Positions 8,812-18,635 of a stretch of 64,000 nucleotides of DNA are shown here, piece after piece. The notes beneath the pieces are model-generated. The model saw only the letters and a list, made by a program, of their open reading frames with translations. It was not told where the DNA came from and did not search any database. Within the stretch, counting starts at the first letter, position 1. Each line of letters begins with the position of its first letter. The stretch is taken from positions 1 to 64,000 of the forward strand of contig DFXX01000044.1 in assembly GCA_002381765.1 (NCBI GenBank). The letters run 5' to 3'. The position numbers and the translations under genes were made by a program. This stretch comes from Bacteriovoracaceae bacterium UBA4097. Lineage in GTDB: Bacteria; Bdellovibrionota; Bacteriovoracia; Bacteriovoracales; Bacteriovoracaceae.

Positions 8812-9065
8812 ATATAACCTTTTGAAGAATTATCCATAAAAAAGGCACATTGCAACAGAGCAAAACTTCTCGAAAAATAGCACAAACGATTACCTCATGC
8901 CAGAAAAGATACAAAAACCCTTCATCTGTGGGCCGAGGGCAAGCACTATCTCGCTTTTTTGTCTTCGCCTGCATAAGAGATCCCCCCTGCTCAGGTTTAA
9001 GAAATCCGTTTAGTCTTGATTTCTCGTACCTAAAAAAACACCATCCTTCTTGCTATCTTGAAAGG

Positions 9066-9995
9066 ATGAAGATCTGGAGTATCCCAATTTCTTTCTTACT
9101 CTCCATCTTTCCTTTAAAAGGAGAAAGCAAAATGGAAGTAGATCATCGACGAGTCAGAGAACACATTTCATTTCTGACCACTACCGAGCCACCCAGGCAT
9201 TATCAGGAAAAAGCGACCCTAAAAGTAGTTACAGATTATATTAAGCAGAAATTCAAGCAGCATACGAATTCCGTTGAAGTCCTGCCTTTTACCATATCAG
9301 AGGGAGGGGTGTATGAAAATATCCAGGCTTCCTTTGGACCTAAGACTTCACCTCGATTTATCATCGGAGCTCATTATGATGTTGCTGGCCATCGGCCGGG
9401 AGCCGATGATAATGCCAGTGGGGTTGCTGCCTTACTCGAGATAGCTCGCCTACTTGAGAAAACTGAGAAGAAGTTAAAGCTCAGAGTAGATTTAGTCGCC
9501 TTTGCCCTGGAAGAGCCACCTTTCTTCGGTTCAGTGGATATGGGAAGTGCTCACTATGCTAAAAGTTTAAAAGATAAAAATGTCGAAGTTAAACTTATGC
9601 TCGCTCTTGATATGATCGGCTACTTTTCCGAAAAACCAAATTCCCAGGAGAGGCCGGCTCCCCTGAAGGCCATCTATCCCAGTACCGGAAACTTTATCAG
9701 TATCGTAGGAGATCTTGAGCAGAGTTCAGCCACCCTAAGAGTGAAGATGCTTATGAAGCAAGGTGGTGAAGGTCTCAAGGTGGAGGCAATCAATGCTCCC
9801 TCCTCTATACCGGGAGTGGACTTTTCAGATCATCGAAACTTTTGGACCCATGGTTATCCGGCCCTCATGATAACCGATACGGCATTCTACAGAAATCCCC
9901 ATTATCATCAAAAAACAGACACCATAGAAACCTTAGACTTTGAGAATATGTGTAAGGTTATACAGGCCCTCTATCATACTGCACTCAATTTTTAA
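9066..9995 (+). CDS. M28-family zinc aminopeptidase-like protein
   Basis: About 309 residues from the ATG at 9066, which gives a signal-peptide-like start (MKIWSIPISFLLSIFPLKG). An alternative ATG at 9132 has a better ribosome site (AAGGAG, 8 bases upstream) and would give a cytoplasmic form; the choice is open. M28 zinc-peptidase features are clear: GAHYDVAGHRPGADDNASG (His and Asp metal ligands), ALEEPPFFGS (Glu pair), LDMIGYF (Asp ligand) and DFSDHRNFW / PHYHQKTDT (last His). The gene probably hydrolyses peptides or N-terminal residues in the periplasm. It ends convergent with queD, overlapping by four bases. Confidence 0.85.
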   Translation: MKIWSIPISFLLSIFPLKGESKMEVDHRRVREHISFLTTTEPPRHYQEKATLKVVTDYIKQKFKQHTNSVEVLPFTISEGGVYENIQASFGPKTSPRFIIGAHYDVAGHRPGADDNASGVAALLEIARLLEKTEKKLKLRVDLVAFALEEPPFFGSVDMGSAHYAKSLKDKNVEVKLMLALDMIGYFSEKPNSQERPAPLKAIYPSTGNFISIVGDLEQSSATLRVKMLMKQGGEGLKVEAINAPSSIPGVDFSDHRNFWTHGYPALMITDTAFYRNPHYHQKTDTIETLDFENMCKVIQALYHTALNF

Positions 9996-10420
9996 TGAGT
10001 AACTACAACCTTACAGTTCTCAGTTTCCCAAAGTTCTATCTTTGAAATCTGAATATTGTCAGGAAGAAGCTTTGGGAAGACTTCTTTCATAAGATAGATG
10101 GCCATATTCTCGGCAGTAGGATTGAAGGGACAAATGAACCAGGGCTTATTCTTGGGGGCCAATGGCTCTATGGCCAGAAGCTCTTTATCATTTTCATAGA
10201 CTAAAAACGTATGATCCCAGTGTACCTGAAGCCAGGGATCAAGTAGATCTTTCAAAAGGGAGAAATCAATTACTCTGCCTAATTCATCTAATACATCTGT
10301 GTAAGCATGCACATAGAGACAATAATTATGTCCATGCATATTGGCGCATTTTGATTCATGCCCGTAGACTCTGTGGCCCGCGCAGAAAGTGAATTTTCTT
10401 ACTGCCTCAATCTTTCTCAT
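9992..10420 (-). CDS. queD: 6-pyruvoyl-tetrahydropterin synthase / QueD family
   Basis: About 142 residues from the ATG at 10420 (MRKIEAVRKFTFCAGHRV), which lies just inside the end of the upstream decarboxylase gene. Zinc-binding His residues of the family are visible in CAGHR and MHGHNYCL, with the catalytic Cys in ESKCANMHGHNY; the downstream parts VIDFSLLK, NPTAENMA and the C-terminal ELWETENCKV are typical of QueD/PTPS. It would make 6-carboxy-tetrahydropterin from dihydroneopterin triphosphate for queuosine, or act in pterin synthesis; the sequence alone cannot fully separate QueD from PTPS. A decayed copy of its C-terminal part lies at 23252-23299. Confidence 0.88.
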   Translation of the reverse strand: MRKIEAVRKFTFCAGHRVYGHESKCANMHGHNYCLYVHAYTDVLDELGRVIDFSLLKDLLDPWLQVHWDHTFLVYENDKELLAIEPLAPKNKPWFICPFNPTAENMAIYLMKEVFPKLLPDNIQISKIELWETENCKVVVTH

Positions 10421-12305
10421 ATAACTCCAAACATCTTGCTTTGATTTGAGAAATAAAATCATCAAAATAAGAAGTCCTACTGGCATTATTCTGATTAGAC
10501 CATTGGTTCAAAAAGACTAAACGAATAAGCTGAATGGAATCATCGTCTCGCTCAAGTTTATATGAAATTTTATCGGCATATTCAGGTTGAAGCTTACTGA
10601 AACGAAGCTTAGTCTTTGAAACAAAATAATCATACTTTTGAATATGATTCGTAGGCTTAGGAAAGTAAGCTTCCATCAAATTCAAATTAAAAGAATTAAT
10701 TTTTGATAGCCGCTCCTCACTTCGAGGTTTCACATAGAAACACACTAGATTTGATTCAGGTACAGTGAGAGGTCTAACTTCAAAGAGTCTGGAAAACTCA
10801 TCCTCATTTTGATTTAACTTAACTAATTTCTCTTGAAAATTTTGGGCATCTTTAATGAGATCAAAAAGAAGTCCTCCGTAGCCATCAGAGTTAAGAGGAA
10901 TGAGTTTATTGGAAAAATAGACCGAGGTCGCACTGGCCCCGGGCTTAGATCCCTCCATGATATAGCGACCTAAAGGGAAGCTTTCATCCTCACCATCTTG
11001 ACGACTGGTCAGGCAATAATCGGCATCTTCAGCAATAAATTCTTTAGTGAACCCATGCTTCGTGACAAAGACTCCGGCCCCATAGGGAGTATGCCCCAGT
11101 TTATGAGGATCGATGGTAAAAGAGTCAGAATCCTTAATAAATTCAAAGATTGAATTCAGAACGGGAAGTTTTCTTTGCGCCTCTTCACCGATTCCTTTAA
11201 AGCGAGTTCCTTCAAGAAACATCGCTTTAAAATATCCTCCATAGGCCGCATCGATATGCACAGGTGAATAGAGGCCCTTAGCTCTCCATTCTTTCATGAG
11301 AGGGATAATTTCATTCAGAGGATCAAAGCTTCCAAACTCAGTTGATCCAAGAACACAGACAGTTTGTATAATGGGTTTCCGGTGATCATAGCAAAATTTC
11401 AAGACAGACTTGAGCTCCATCGTCGACATGGCAAGCTTATCATCAATCTTCACGTCCAAACAATTAACTCTACCAATACCAAATAGATGAGATGATTTTG
11501 ACCAGGAATAATGAGCGGTAGAAGGAACGATGATGACTGGATCATCGATCTCTTCTTGAAAAGCAATAATGAGCTTCTTCCAATACTGCTTATCTCCTAA
11601 CTGGGCAGGAGAATACTTTTTTAAAAGCATCTGAGGATCAATTCCTTTCCCAGAGGAGTATTCAAAAAACCGCTGCATTAAATGTGGAATATCTTCTAAG
11701 GGAATATTTAATAAATCCCAAAGTCTGGTTGGAAGGAAGCTGGGCCAAGGGAGCTTCTCTTCCTGCAGAGCAAGCCCCATCGTGGCCGGTAAAAAGCGCG
11801 AAGCCTTATTATAGAAAACAGATTCAAAATTTGCGACCGTTCCACCACTAGTAATGTGGCCGAAAGAAGTCTCCGCATTGTATCCCATAAGGCGAGCAAA
11901 CTGCCTTCCCACTTCAAGCTCATACTTTAAAGTCACGGGTGAAGCTTCAGCAGACACATTATTTGCGTTATATAAGAGTCCTGCATAGTACCCCAGCAGA
12001 CCGGGCATACTCACGTCAGCGGTCATATGAGCAAAGTAGCGAGGGGAGAAAAAAGGCAGATCCATTTTCAGCTCTGCCAGAAGCTCAACCAGGGATTGAA
12101 TAAGAGTTTCCTGGCATTCCTGACCCATCGGTGATCCTAGAGAGCGGTAGGGAATCGTGGGAGGATCCTTAGGATGGAAATTTCTTCTCCAAAAAACCAT
12201 ATCATTATTGATGAGTTCAACCATTTCCTGAAAGAGTTTGCGCTGCTCTCCTTTGGGTCCTAAGAAGTAGAGGCCAAGTAACTGCTTTTGATCATGGGTA
12301 TTCAT
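10407..12305 (-). CDS. PLP-dependent decarboxylase (group II)
   Basis: A 632-residue fold-type I pyridoxal-phosphate enzyme of the group II amino-acid decarboxylase family (glutamate, tyrosine, aromatic and related substrates). The PLP lysine is in DPHKLGHTPYGAG; an early conserved block is SGGTVANFES (phosphate/PLP binding) and the Asp of HIDAAYGGYF binds the pyridine nitrogen. It is longer than the common 460-500 residue enzymes because of N- and C-terminal extensions. The substrate cannot be read from sequence. It starts 136 bases from the divergent SLC13 transporter, so substrate import and decarboxylation may be linked. It overlaps queD by 14 bases, indicating one transcript. Confidence 0.85.
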   Translation of the reverse strand: MNTHDQKQLLGLYFLGPKGEQRKLFQEMVELINNDMVFWRRNFHPKDPPTIPYRSLGSPMGQECQETLIQSLVELLAELKMDLPFFSPRYFAHMTADVSMPGLLGYYAGLLYNANNVSAEASPVTLKYELEVGRQFARLMGYNAETSFGHITSGGTVANFESVFYNKASRFLPATMGLALQEEKLPWPSFLPTRLWDLLNIPLEDIPHLMQRFFEYSSGKGIDPQMLLKKYSPAQLGDKQYWKKLIIAFQEEIDDPVIIVPSTAHYSWSKSSHLFGIGRVNCLDVKIDDKLAMSTMELKSVLKFCYDHRKPIIQTVCVLGSTEFGSFDPLNEIIPLMKEWRAKGLYSPVHIDAAYGGYFKAMFLEGTRFKGIGEEAQRKLPVLNSIFEFIKDSDSFTIDPHKLGHTPYGAGVFVTKHGFTKEFIAEDADYCLTSRQDGEDESFPLGRYIMEGSKPGASATSVYFSNKLIPLNSDGYGGLLFDLIKDAQNFQEKLVKLNQNEDEFSRLFEVRPLTVPESNLVCFYVKPRSEERLSKINSFNLNLMEAYFPKPTNHIQKYDYFVSKTKLRFSKLQPEYADKISYKLERDDDSIQLIRLVFLNQWSNQNNASRTSYFDDFISQIKARCLELYEKD

Positions 12306-12336
12306 AGCATTATTTTTACGGCCTATTGGGTGATCA

Positions 12337-12358
12337 GGACATGATCTAGGTCATATCC
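12337..12358. promoter_or_regulatory. Dyad between decarboxylase and SLC13 transporter genes
   Basis: GGACATGA-N6-TCATATCC is an inverted repeat with one mismatch in eight, placed in the 136-base divergent region between the decarboxylase start (12305) and the transporter start (12442). Position and 22-base span fit an operator serving both genes. The controlling protein is unknown. Confidence 0.3.
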
Positions 12359-12441
12359 GGCAAAGAAGAGCGACGCACTCAAGAATTCCTCTTTCCTGAC
12401 CATTTGTAGCAGAATCAAAGTCCTTGCAGTATGCTCTAGGT

Positions 12442-13881
12442 ATGATGCAAAACTTCAGAAAGTTTTTATTTCTGGCCCCTCTGGGCCTTCTCCTCGCTGA
12501 ACTTGTTAATCGGATCTTTTTCGGAGGAGCCTCATCAAATTTCCATATGGTCATATTCATGGCGAGCTGGATGATTTCATGGTGGATCTTTGGAATTGCA
12601 CCACTGGGTGCGACTGCCTTAATTCCTCTTATCTTTCTACCGGTACTTCAGATTGCCCCACTGAAGGAAGTAACTCCTTTTTATTCTGATTCTATGATCC
12701 TGCTCTTTCTTGGGGGATTTATCATGGCCAGGGGACTGGAGAAGACCGAGCTCAGTGAGCGGTTTGCCCTGAATGTGCTAAGGATCACCGGGAGCTCCGA
12801 TACCGGCATTGTGATGGGCTTTATCATATCCACAGCACTACTTAGTATGTGGATCAGCAATACCGCCACCGCTATTATGATGATTCCCATTGCTCAGTCA
12901 GTTTTAAAATTTCTTGAAAAAAATACTGAACACACTCAAAAAGATTTTGCTCATATTTCCACGGTCATCTATCTAACCATTGCCTATGCGGCCAATATTG
13001 GCGGCACCATGACACCCATAGGAACGCCTCCAAGTGTGATTTTAGTAGGTTTTCTGGAAAGTCTTTATGGTCTTAAAATCGACTTCTGGAAATGGATACT
13101 CATCATGGTTCCCGTATCCGTTTTATTTCTTATCCTTCAGTTCTTTTTATTGAATTTCTTGTTTAAGTATAAAATCGAGATCACCAAAGACTTCCGACAA
13201 CACATTCATAACTCGATTAAAAATTTAAATCCCTTTGATAGTTCTCAGAAACTGGCCTTAGGAATCTTCTTTTTAAGCTGCTTTCTCTGGATATTTAAAG
13301 ATGTATTCAACTATCTGGCAAAGACGAGAGTTTTAGAAGATACAACGGTTGCTCTTTTTGGTGGTGTTCTCTTTTTCTTCTTCCCCTATAACTTTAAAGG
13401 CTTTAAGCGGATATTAGACGAGAGTGACATTCCTACCCTCCCATGGAATATCATTTTGCTTTTTGGGGGAGGTATGGCGATGGCGGGAGTTCTCGAGAAG
13501 TTTGGTGTCATTCAAACCGTGGTCTCTTTGTTTGAAGGGCTTCCTGCTAGTTCACCCTACTTACTTGTCCTGATACTCTCGCTACTGACTCTTCTTCTCA
13601 CTGAGGTCATGAGTAATGTGGCCCTCTCGATAATAGCTCTCCCTCTACTTATGGGGCTAGGTCAGGCCAAAGGCATCGACCCCATGCTGATAGGTCTACC
13701 TGCGGCGATATGCTCTAGCTATGCCTTTAGTCTTCCTATCTCCACTCCACCAAATGCGATAGTCTTCGGTTCAAATAAGATCAATATGAAAGATATGGTA
13801 AAGGCCGGCGTTATCATGAATGCATTTGGAGTCATTTCTGTCATGACTTTGGGTTGGGTATTGATGAAGGCGCTACTCTAA
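12442..13881 (+). CDS. SLC13/DASS-family anion transporter
   Basis: About 479 residues and 11-12 hydrophobic helices in the inner membrane. Both signature repeats of the divalent-anion:sodium symporter family are present: SNTATAIMMIPI near residue 145 and SxxP-type TMTPIGTPPSV, with the second half counterpart TEVMSNVALS and PISTPPNAIVFGS. Members import dicarboxylates, citrate, sulfate or phosphate with Na+. I chose the ATG at 12442 over a TTG at 12424. The last four bases overlap the convergent PAS/GAF kinase. A fragment matching this protein's last 20 or so residues occurs at 34126-34278, a relic of a second copy. Confidence 0.88.
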   Translation: MMQNFRKFLFLAPLGLLLAELVNRIFFGGASSNFHMVIFMASWMISWWIFGIAPLGATALIPLIFLPVLQIAPLKEVTPFYSDSMILLFLGGFIMARGLEKTELSERFALNVLRITGSSDTGIVMGFIISTALLSMWISNTATAIMMIPIAQSVLKFLEKNTEHTQKDFAHISTVIYLTIAYAANIGGTMTPIGTPPSVILVGFLESLYGLKIDFWKWILIMVPVSVLFLILQFFLLNFLFKYKIEITKDFRQHIHNSIKNLNPFDSSQKLALGIFFLSCFLWIFKDVFNYLAKTRVLEDTTVALFGGVLFFFFPYNFKGFKRILDESDIPTLPWNIILLFGGGMAMAGVLEKFGVIQTVVSLFEGLPASSPYLLVLILSLLTLLLTEVMSNVALSIIALPLLMGLGQAKGIDPMLIGLPAAICSSYAFSLPISTPPNAIVFGSNKINMKDMVKAGVIMNAFGVISVMTLGWVLMKALL

Positions 13882-15833
13882 ACGGGTAAGCTCACATAGA
13901 AAGTGCTGCCGATACCCACTAAGCTCTCTGCCCAAATTTTCCCATCATGGATTTCGATAATTTGCTTTGAAATGTAAAGACCAAGTCCCAGCCCCTGCTT
14001 ATCCTTACTTGGTCCTCTTGTATAGCGATCAAAAATAACATTGAGAAGCTCTGTAGGAATGCCTATGCCATGATCCTTAAATGAAAGAAGAATGGAAGTC
14101 TCATTTAACTGAGTTTTTACATGGATCGGTTTATCCAGTCCATATCGAATAGCATTTGAAAAAAGATTAGTGATGACTTGCTCCATTCTTAGCCTATCAC
14201 CGTTAACAAATGGTAGATCGCAGAGTTCAAGTATCAATTCGGATTTATCAGAAGAGCCAGTATTACTAATTACTTCTTTAATTAACTCGCAGATGTCAAA
14301 ATTTTCTTTTTTGAGATTCATCACTCCAGTTCGCATGCGGGAAATATCAAGCATATCATCGACGAGACGAACTAATTTGGAGACACTTCTGTCATTTTGC
14401 TGAGTAAGACTAATGATCTTTTCCTTAGGAAGCGACTCAGGAGTTTGAAGTCGCTTTGAAACTAACTGACAATTTAGTCGAATAGCAGTTAGGGGAGTTT
14501 TAAGTTCGTGAGATGCCATTGAGAAAAACTCATCTCTTACTTTCAGGGCATCTTCTAGTTCCTCCTTTTGAAGTAATTGCTGCTCAAAAAGAAGACCTCT
14601 ATCAACAGCAACAGCTGCCTGAGATGCTAAAGATTCAAAAAAGAGTCGGAGGTCATTAGAGAAGGTAGTCTCCGCACCTAAGTAGTAGGCAACTGAGGCA
14701 ATTGCTTTACCTTGAATAATCAGAGGTAGGGCAACCACCGCTTTAGCATTCATTTTTTGGGTGGCCACTTCGTAAGCAGGGAACTCATGGAGAAAATCCT
14801 GAAGATTACCCAGGAAGAAACTATTCCCTTCGAAAAGAGCTGACTTGGCGGGAAAACGTATACCAATATCCAAATATCTCCAATTTCTCAAATATTCTTC
14901 AGGAATATTATCATTGGCCGCAATCTTAAAATCATTCTCGTTTTTAAGTAAGACGATTCCGGCAACATTATGAAGGATTTTTTTCCCTTCCTTCAGAATC
15001 AATGCTGCAATTTCATCTGGGCTCATCCCCTTAGAAAGTGCTAACCCAAAGTCATATAACACTCGGTTTCTTTCAAGGGCCAATCGCTCTTCATGAATAT
15101 CGGTATTCGTTCCATACCAACCAATTATTTCTCCAAGCTTATTTCGATGAGGCAGTGCTCTGCCAAGATGCCACCGATACTCTCCATCATGACGAAGAAG
15201 CCGATAATCAATTTCATAGTGTGTGCCGGTAGCAATAGAATGATTCCAGGTTTTGACAGTGCGTTCAATATCCTCGGGATGATGAATGAGTTTATCCTTC
15301 CATCCCCAGCCCTCAGTACCTTCAGCAGAAACATAATCATACCAACGCTGATTAAAATACGTGATGGCGCCACTAGCATCAGCAATAAAGGCCATCTGAG
15401 GCATCGTATCAGCAAATGTTCGGATCATTGCCTCACTTTCAACGAGCAATAAAGCTTTTTCTTTGTTTTCAGTGATATTAATGGATGTTCCAAAAAAACG
15501 GATCGGTTCATTGGTCTCATTGAACTCGACTAGTCCATTTACTTCCATCCAAACAATAGTGCCATCAGGTCTGACCACCCGGTATTCAGTTGAATAAGTT
15601 GTTCTATTATTTAGAGCCTCGTTAACCAATTGATTAACTCTCTCCTGATCATCAGGATGGATGTGGTTAACAGCATCTTGGAGTGTCATGCTCCTTCCAT
15701 CCTCGATACCCCAATCTTCTAGCATATATTTATTGTAGACGATGGTGTTTTCAGGAACGTTCCAGTCGTAGAAACCAATACGGGCGAGATCTAGGGCCAG
15801 GTGAAGCTGTTCTTTTTCTTTATCAAAAGTCAT
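13878..15833 (-). CDS. PAS-PAS-GAF sensor histidine kinase
   Basis: About 651 residues from the ATG at 15833 (MTFDKEKEQLHLALDLARIG). Domains in order: two PAS_3-type PAS domains (residues about 10-125 and 135-260, each ending in a DITE/DIHE-type PAC exit), a GAF domain (about 275-420), HisKA with H-box SHELKTPLTAI, and HATPase (TNLFSNAIRYG, DHGIGIP, GLGLGLYIS). No membrane segments or receiver domain. It probably senses small ligands or redox state in the cytoplasm; no adjacent regulator is present. Its end overlaps the SLC13 gene by four bases on the opposite strand. Confidence 0.9.
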   Translation of the reverse strand: MTFDKEKEQLHLALDLARIGFYDWNVPENTIVYNKYMLEDWGIEDGRSMTLQDAVNHIHPDDQERVNQLVNEALNNRTTYSTEYRVVRPDGTIVWMEVNGLVEFNETNEPIRFFGTSINITENKEKALLLVESEAMIRTFADTMPQMAFIADASGAITYFNQRWYDYVSAEGTEGWGWKDKLIHHPEDIERTVKTWNHSIATGTHYEIDYRLLRHDGEYRWHLGRALPHRNKLGEIIGWYGTNTDIHEERLALERNRVLYDFGLALSKGMSPDEIAALILKEGKKILHNVAGIVLLKNENDFKIAANDNIPEEYLRNWRYLDIGIRFPAKSALFEGNSFFLGNLQDFLHEFPAYEVATQKMNAKAVVALPLIIQGKAIASVAYYLGAETTFSNDLRLFFESLASQAAVAVDRGLLFEQQLLQKEELEDALKVRDEFFSMASHELKTPLTAIRLNCQLVSKRLQTPESLPKEKIISLTQQNDRSVSKLVRLVDDMLDISRMRTGVMNLKKENFDICELIKEVISNTGSSDKSELILELCDLPFVNGDRLRMEQVITNLFSNAIRYGLDKPIHVKTQLNETSILLSFKDHGIGIPTELLNVIFDRYTRGPSKDKQGLGLGLYISKQIIEIHDGKIWAESLVGIGSTFYVSLPV

Positions 15834-15965
15834 GCAGCGGTTTACCTCAAACCCTAAAAAATGTCGAACAGAATAAGGATAACTGATCAAAAATACTAGG
15901 TAAAATATTCACTCTCTCTCAATCTACCCTATCAAGCTGCAAACTTTTCCTTTAAGAAAACTTGT

Positions 15966-16682
15966 ATGAAAAATATTCTACTTTTGAGTTTTCTTCTCAT
16001 CAGCTCTACTTCTTTGGCCAACAACAAGCTCATCATCGGCAGTGATGATCGATACCCGATAACCGAAATGAATAAGAATAAGGCCCATGAAAGTATCGGA
16101 CTTTTGCTGATCCTCTCAGAGAGTGGAAGACTCTTTACCTGTACCGGTACAATCATTGGAACTCACCATGTCCTAACGGCTGCTCACTGTCTGGTAGATG
16201 AAAATGGAAGAGAGTTTAGTGCTGTTTATTTTATGCCAAAGGTAAACCAGGATTTACAAAAAAATCCAACAAGTCCTTTCGGTATAATCACCGCTAGAAG
16301 TTTTAAAGTTTTGGATGAGCACCTTCCTTCGCCTTCACATACCAATGACCTCGGTCTGGTTGTCTTCGATGAAGCTTTGCCTTACTCTCCCCTCCCAATC
16401 TCTCAAGCACTGAAAGATGATAAAGAACTTACTATTGCGGGTTATCCTGGAGACAAGACTTATGGAACACTTTGGGAGGCCAAGGGAACTATAAGCTCTA
16501 TAATTGGTGGAGCGCATAAGGTAGACACAATGGCCGGTCAATCTGGGGCGGCCGTACGCAATAGCGCTGGCAAGATCATTGGAGTTCATTCTGGTGGAAT
16601 AAGCTTACTGGTATTTAAAAGAAATCTTTTTCTTTCCTTCACTAAAGAACATATCGATTTCCTCAAGAGGGAAATAGAGTAA
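15966..16682 (+). CDS. Secreted trypsin-fold serine protease (V8-like)
   Basis: A 238-residue protein with a signal peptide (MKNILLLSFLLISSTSLA) and the catalytic triad of the chymotrypsin/V8 family: His74 in VLTAAHC, Asp in HTNDLGLVVF, and Ser in GQSGAAV. The oxyanion motif is GQSG rather than GDSG, as in glutamyl-endopeptidase (V8) relatives. It is probably released to the periplasm or medium; an extracellular protease would suit a predatory or scavenging life, which is inference. A DUF1772 gene follows after six bases and may be co-transcribed. Confidence 0.88.
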   Translation: MKNILLLSFLLISSTSLANNKLIIGSDDRYPITEMNKNKAHESIGLLLILSESGRLFTCTGTIIGTHHVLTAAHCLVDENGREFSAVYFMPKVNQDLQKNPTSPFGIITARSFKVLDEHLPSPSHTNDLGLVVFDEALPYSPLPISQALKDDKELTIAGYPGDKTYGTLWEAKGTISSIIGGAHKVDTMAGQSGAAVRNSAGKIIGVHSGGISLLVFKRNLFLSFTKEHIDFLKREIE

Positions 16683-16688
16683 AAATAC

Positions 16689-17177
16689 ATGGAACTTACC
16701 CTATTCTTATCAGCACTCTCTCTCTTACTCACGGGGGCCATCGCAGGCTTTTTTTATGCCTTTTCTGTCTGCGTGATGAAGGGTCTTGATCGAATCGAAG
16801 CAACTTCTGCTATTTCATCTATGAAGAGCATAAACGCGACTGTCCTGAATCCAGTTTTCTTCATTACCTTTTTTATAACTCCCATAGCTCAATTGGCGAG
16901 TGCCTATATCGCGTCTCAGGATAACCACCCCATTTCTGCGACTTTATTTATAATCGCAGCAGTCACCTACATCTCAGGAGCGCTTGTCCCCACCCTCAGC
17001 ATAAACGTTCCCATGAATGAAAAACTGGCACAAGTAGAAGTTCCTTCTCAGGATATGCAAAGTCAGCCGATCTGGAATGAGTATTCAAAACGCTGGACCA
17101 GATGGAATACGGTTCGCACCATCTTTAGCCTTTTATCTCTCTTGATCGTAGGCGCAGCTATCTTATCTCTCAACTAG
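16689..17177 (+). CDS. DUF1772 membrane protein
   Basis: A 162-residue inner-membrane protein with four hydrophobic helices. The layout (long first helix with GAIAGFFYAFSVCVM, VPMNEKL loop, and WxRWNTVRT before the last helix) matches the DUF1772/anthrone-oxygenase-like family. Bacterial members have no firmly established role. It follows the serine protease by six bases with no terminator between them. Confidence 0.8.
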   Translation: MELTLFLSALSLLLTGAIAGFFYAFSVCVMKGLDRIEATSAISSMKSINATVLNPVFFITFFITPIAQLASAYIASQDNHPISATLFIIAAVTYISGALVPTLSINVPMNEKLAQVEVPSQDMQSQPIWNEYSKRWTRWNTVRTIFSLLSLLIVGAAILSLN

Positions 17178-17180
17178 AAC

Positions 17181-18455
17181 TCACACTTCTTTTGATGGAC
17201 GCATAAAATATATGTAACCAAGAACGCTCAGAAGCACTAGACCAAAAATATAGAAGGGAAGTGCTAGCACTATGCCTATTGGAACTAAAGGTTGAGTCAT
17301 GCTCCAGGACTTATCATCCTCAAAAAAAGAATAATCTATATAAAGTGAATCTTGCGATAAACTTTTATGGCCCTCTCCTATACTCTTCCATTTAATCTCT
17401 TTCTTCTTGGCCCGTGCCAGGAGTTCTTCAGCTAATTTTTTATTAAGAAGTTCGATCCTATAGACATAGGTGGGTGAGGTAAAATTTATACCTGTTACAT
17501 ACTGATTGGTAATTTTGAATCTCTCACCTTTTAAGGAAAATGGTTCAGTGGCCTCTTTGAAAGGCCGAGAAATTTTGAAAGGAAAGAAGGGATTTAACTC
17601 ATAGAGCTGTTCTTTATCAACTGTATGCTCCTCGCCTACCCTCACATAAAAAAAACGCCAGGTCGATCTATCGGCCTGGTGAATACCAAACATAAGTATA
17701 ATAAACACTAACGAGACGACCTTCTTCTTGATCGAATTACCCAATAAAATATCAAGTACAAGAAAGCCCAAAAAAGGTATTGCTAAATAGGGACCAGTAA
17801 TTCCATCATTTACCGCTGCTGAAAATATAAAGATATAGGAGAGGATATGACAACTCCAGTTTAAGGAAGTCGCTTCCTTAATTTTTTTTGTATTTTCTCT
17901 TGGCTCCCTGGACTTGATACTTCTAAGAGCGAGGAAGATAAAAGGAAAAAGCACTAGAAACAAAATGAGCGAAAAAAAGGGAATCCACCTTTCGATGATA
18001 TTCATGGGATAAGTCGGATATTTATTAGCAGGAGAATCCGAAGTGAAGTACTCCTCGGAGAATGTCTCTAAATCAGCGGGACTCAATTCTGATCTCTCTC
18101 CTTCTACCCCCTCTACACTGTAATGCAAGTTATTGAGCCATCCTTCTTTAACCTTAATCCTTAATCGATGCCCCTTTAGCAGTTCTTTATTATAATCTTT
18201 CTTAAGAACATTAACGGTGTTGGCCAATGGGTAAAGGAAAGAAAAGTAATCTTTAGGGATTTGCGAGAATAAACCTAGTAGAACCAGGCAAATGATATGT
18301 CTTCGCGCCCATAAAACCTTGTTCTGCCTTGTTAGATAACGAATATGGAAGAAAATATATAAGATATAAGGCAGGAGAAGATGAACGGATACATCATCAG
18401 CTAACAGACCTAATAGCAAAACCACATAAGAAATAGTTAATAGAAATAGTGCCAT
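17181..18455 (-). CDS. Polytopic membrane protein of unknown function
   Basis: A 424-residue protein I do not recognise. There are two or three hydrophobic helices at the N-terminus, an extracytoplasmic loop of about 100 residues (HRLRIKVKEGWLNNLHYSV region), four to five central helices, a second soluble loop of about 120 residues near 270-390, and a final helix before a short basic tail (YFMRPSKEV). The loops have no Cys or catalytic pattern. It ends three bases from the convergent DUF1772 gene. Codon and base use match neighbours. Confidence 0.65.
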   Translation of the reverse strand: MALFLLTISYVVLLLGLLADDVSVHLLLPYILYIFFHIRYLTRQNKVLWARRHIICLVLLGLFSQIPKDYFSFLYPLANTVNVLKKDYNKELLKGHRLRIKVKEGWLNNLHYSVEGVEGERSELSPADLETFSEEYFTSDSPANKYPTYPMNIIERWIPFFSLILFLVLFPFIFLALRSIKSREPRENTKKIKEATSLNWSCHILSYIFIFSAAVNDGITGPYLAIPFLGFLVLDILLGNSIKKKVVSLVFIILMFGIHQADRSTWRFFYVRVGEEHTVDKEQLYELNPFFPFKISRPFKEATEPFSLKGERFKITNQYVTGINFTSPTYVYRIELLNKKLAEELLARAKKKEIKWKSIGEGHKSLSQDSLYIDYSFFEDDKSWSMTQPLVPIGIVLALPFYIFGLVLLSVLGYIYFMRPSKEV

Positions 18456-18635
18456 ATATATTCATGATACTGGTAATCTAGTAATAACAAACTTAAGATT
18501 TGAAGCTATCTGGCAACCTCAGGAAGGAGGAAACATCACTTGTTCGCAGGTCCATGATCTTAAGGCAGACCCTAACTACGGTTTTTCTTAAAAATTTAGA
18601 TTAAAAAAATCAGGAATCAGCAGGAAAATCGCCCC

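Noticed and set aside
8850..9065. N-terminal extension of the M28 peptidase reading frame from a TTG at 8850
   Set aside because: The added 72 residues look non-coding, and a signal peptide begins at the ATG at 9066.
18456..18635. Open tail of about 35 codons ending in DLKADPNYGFS between two genes
   Set aside because: No start, no homology I recognise, and it overlaps a gene end on the other strand; could be a relic but unsupported.
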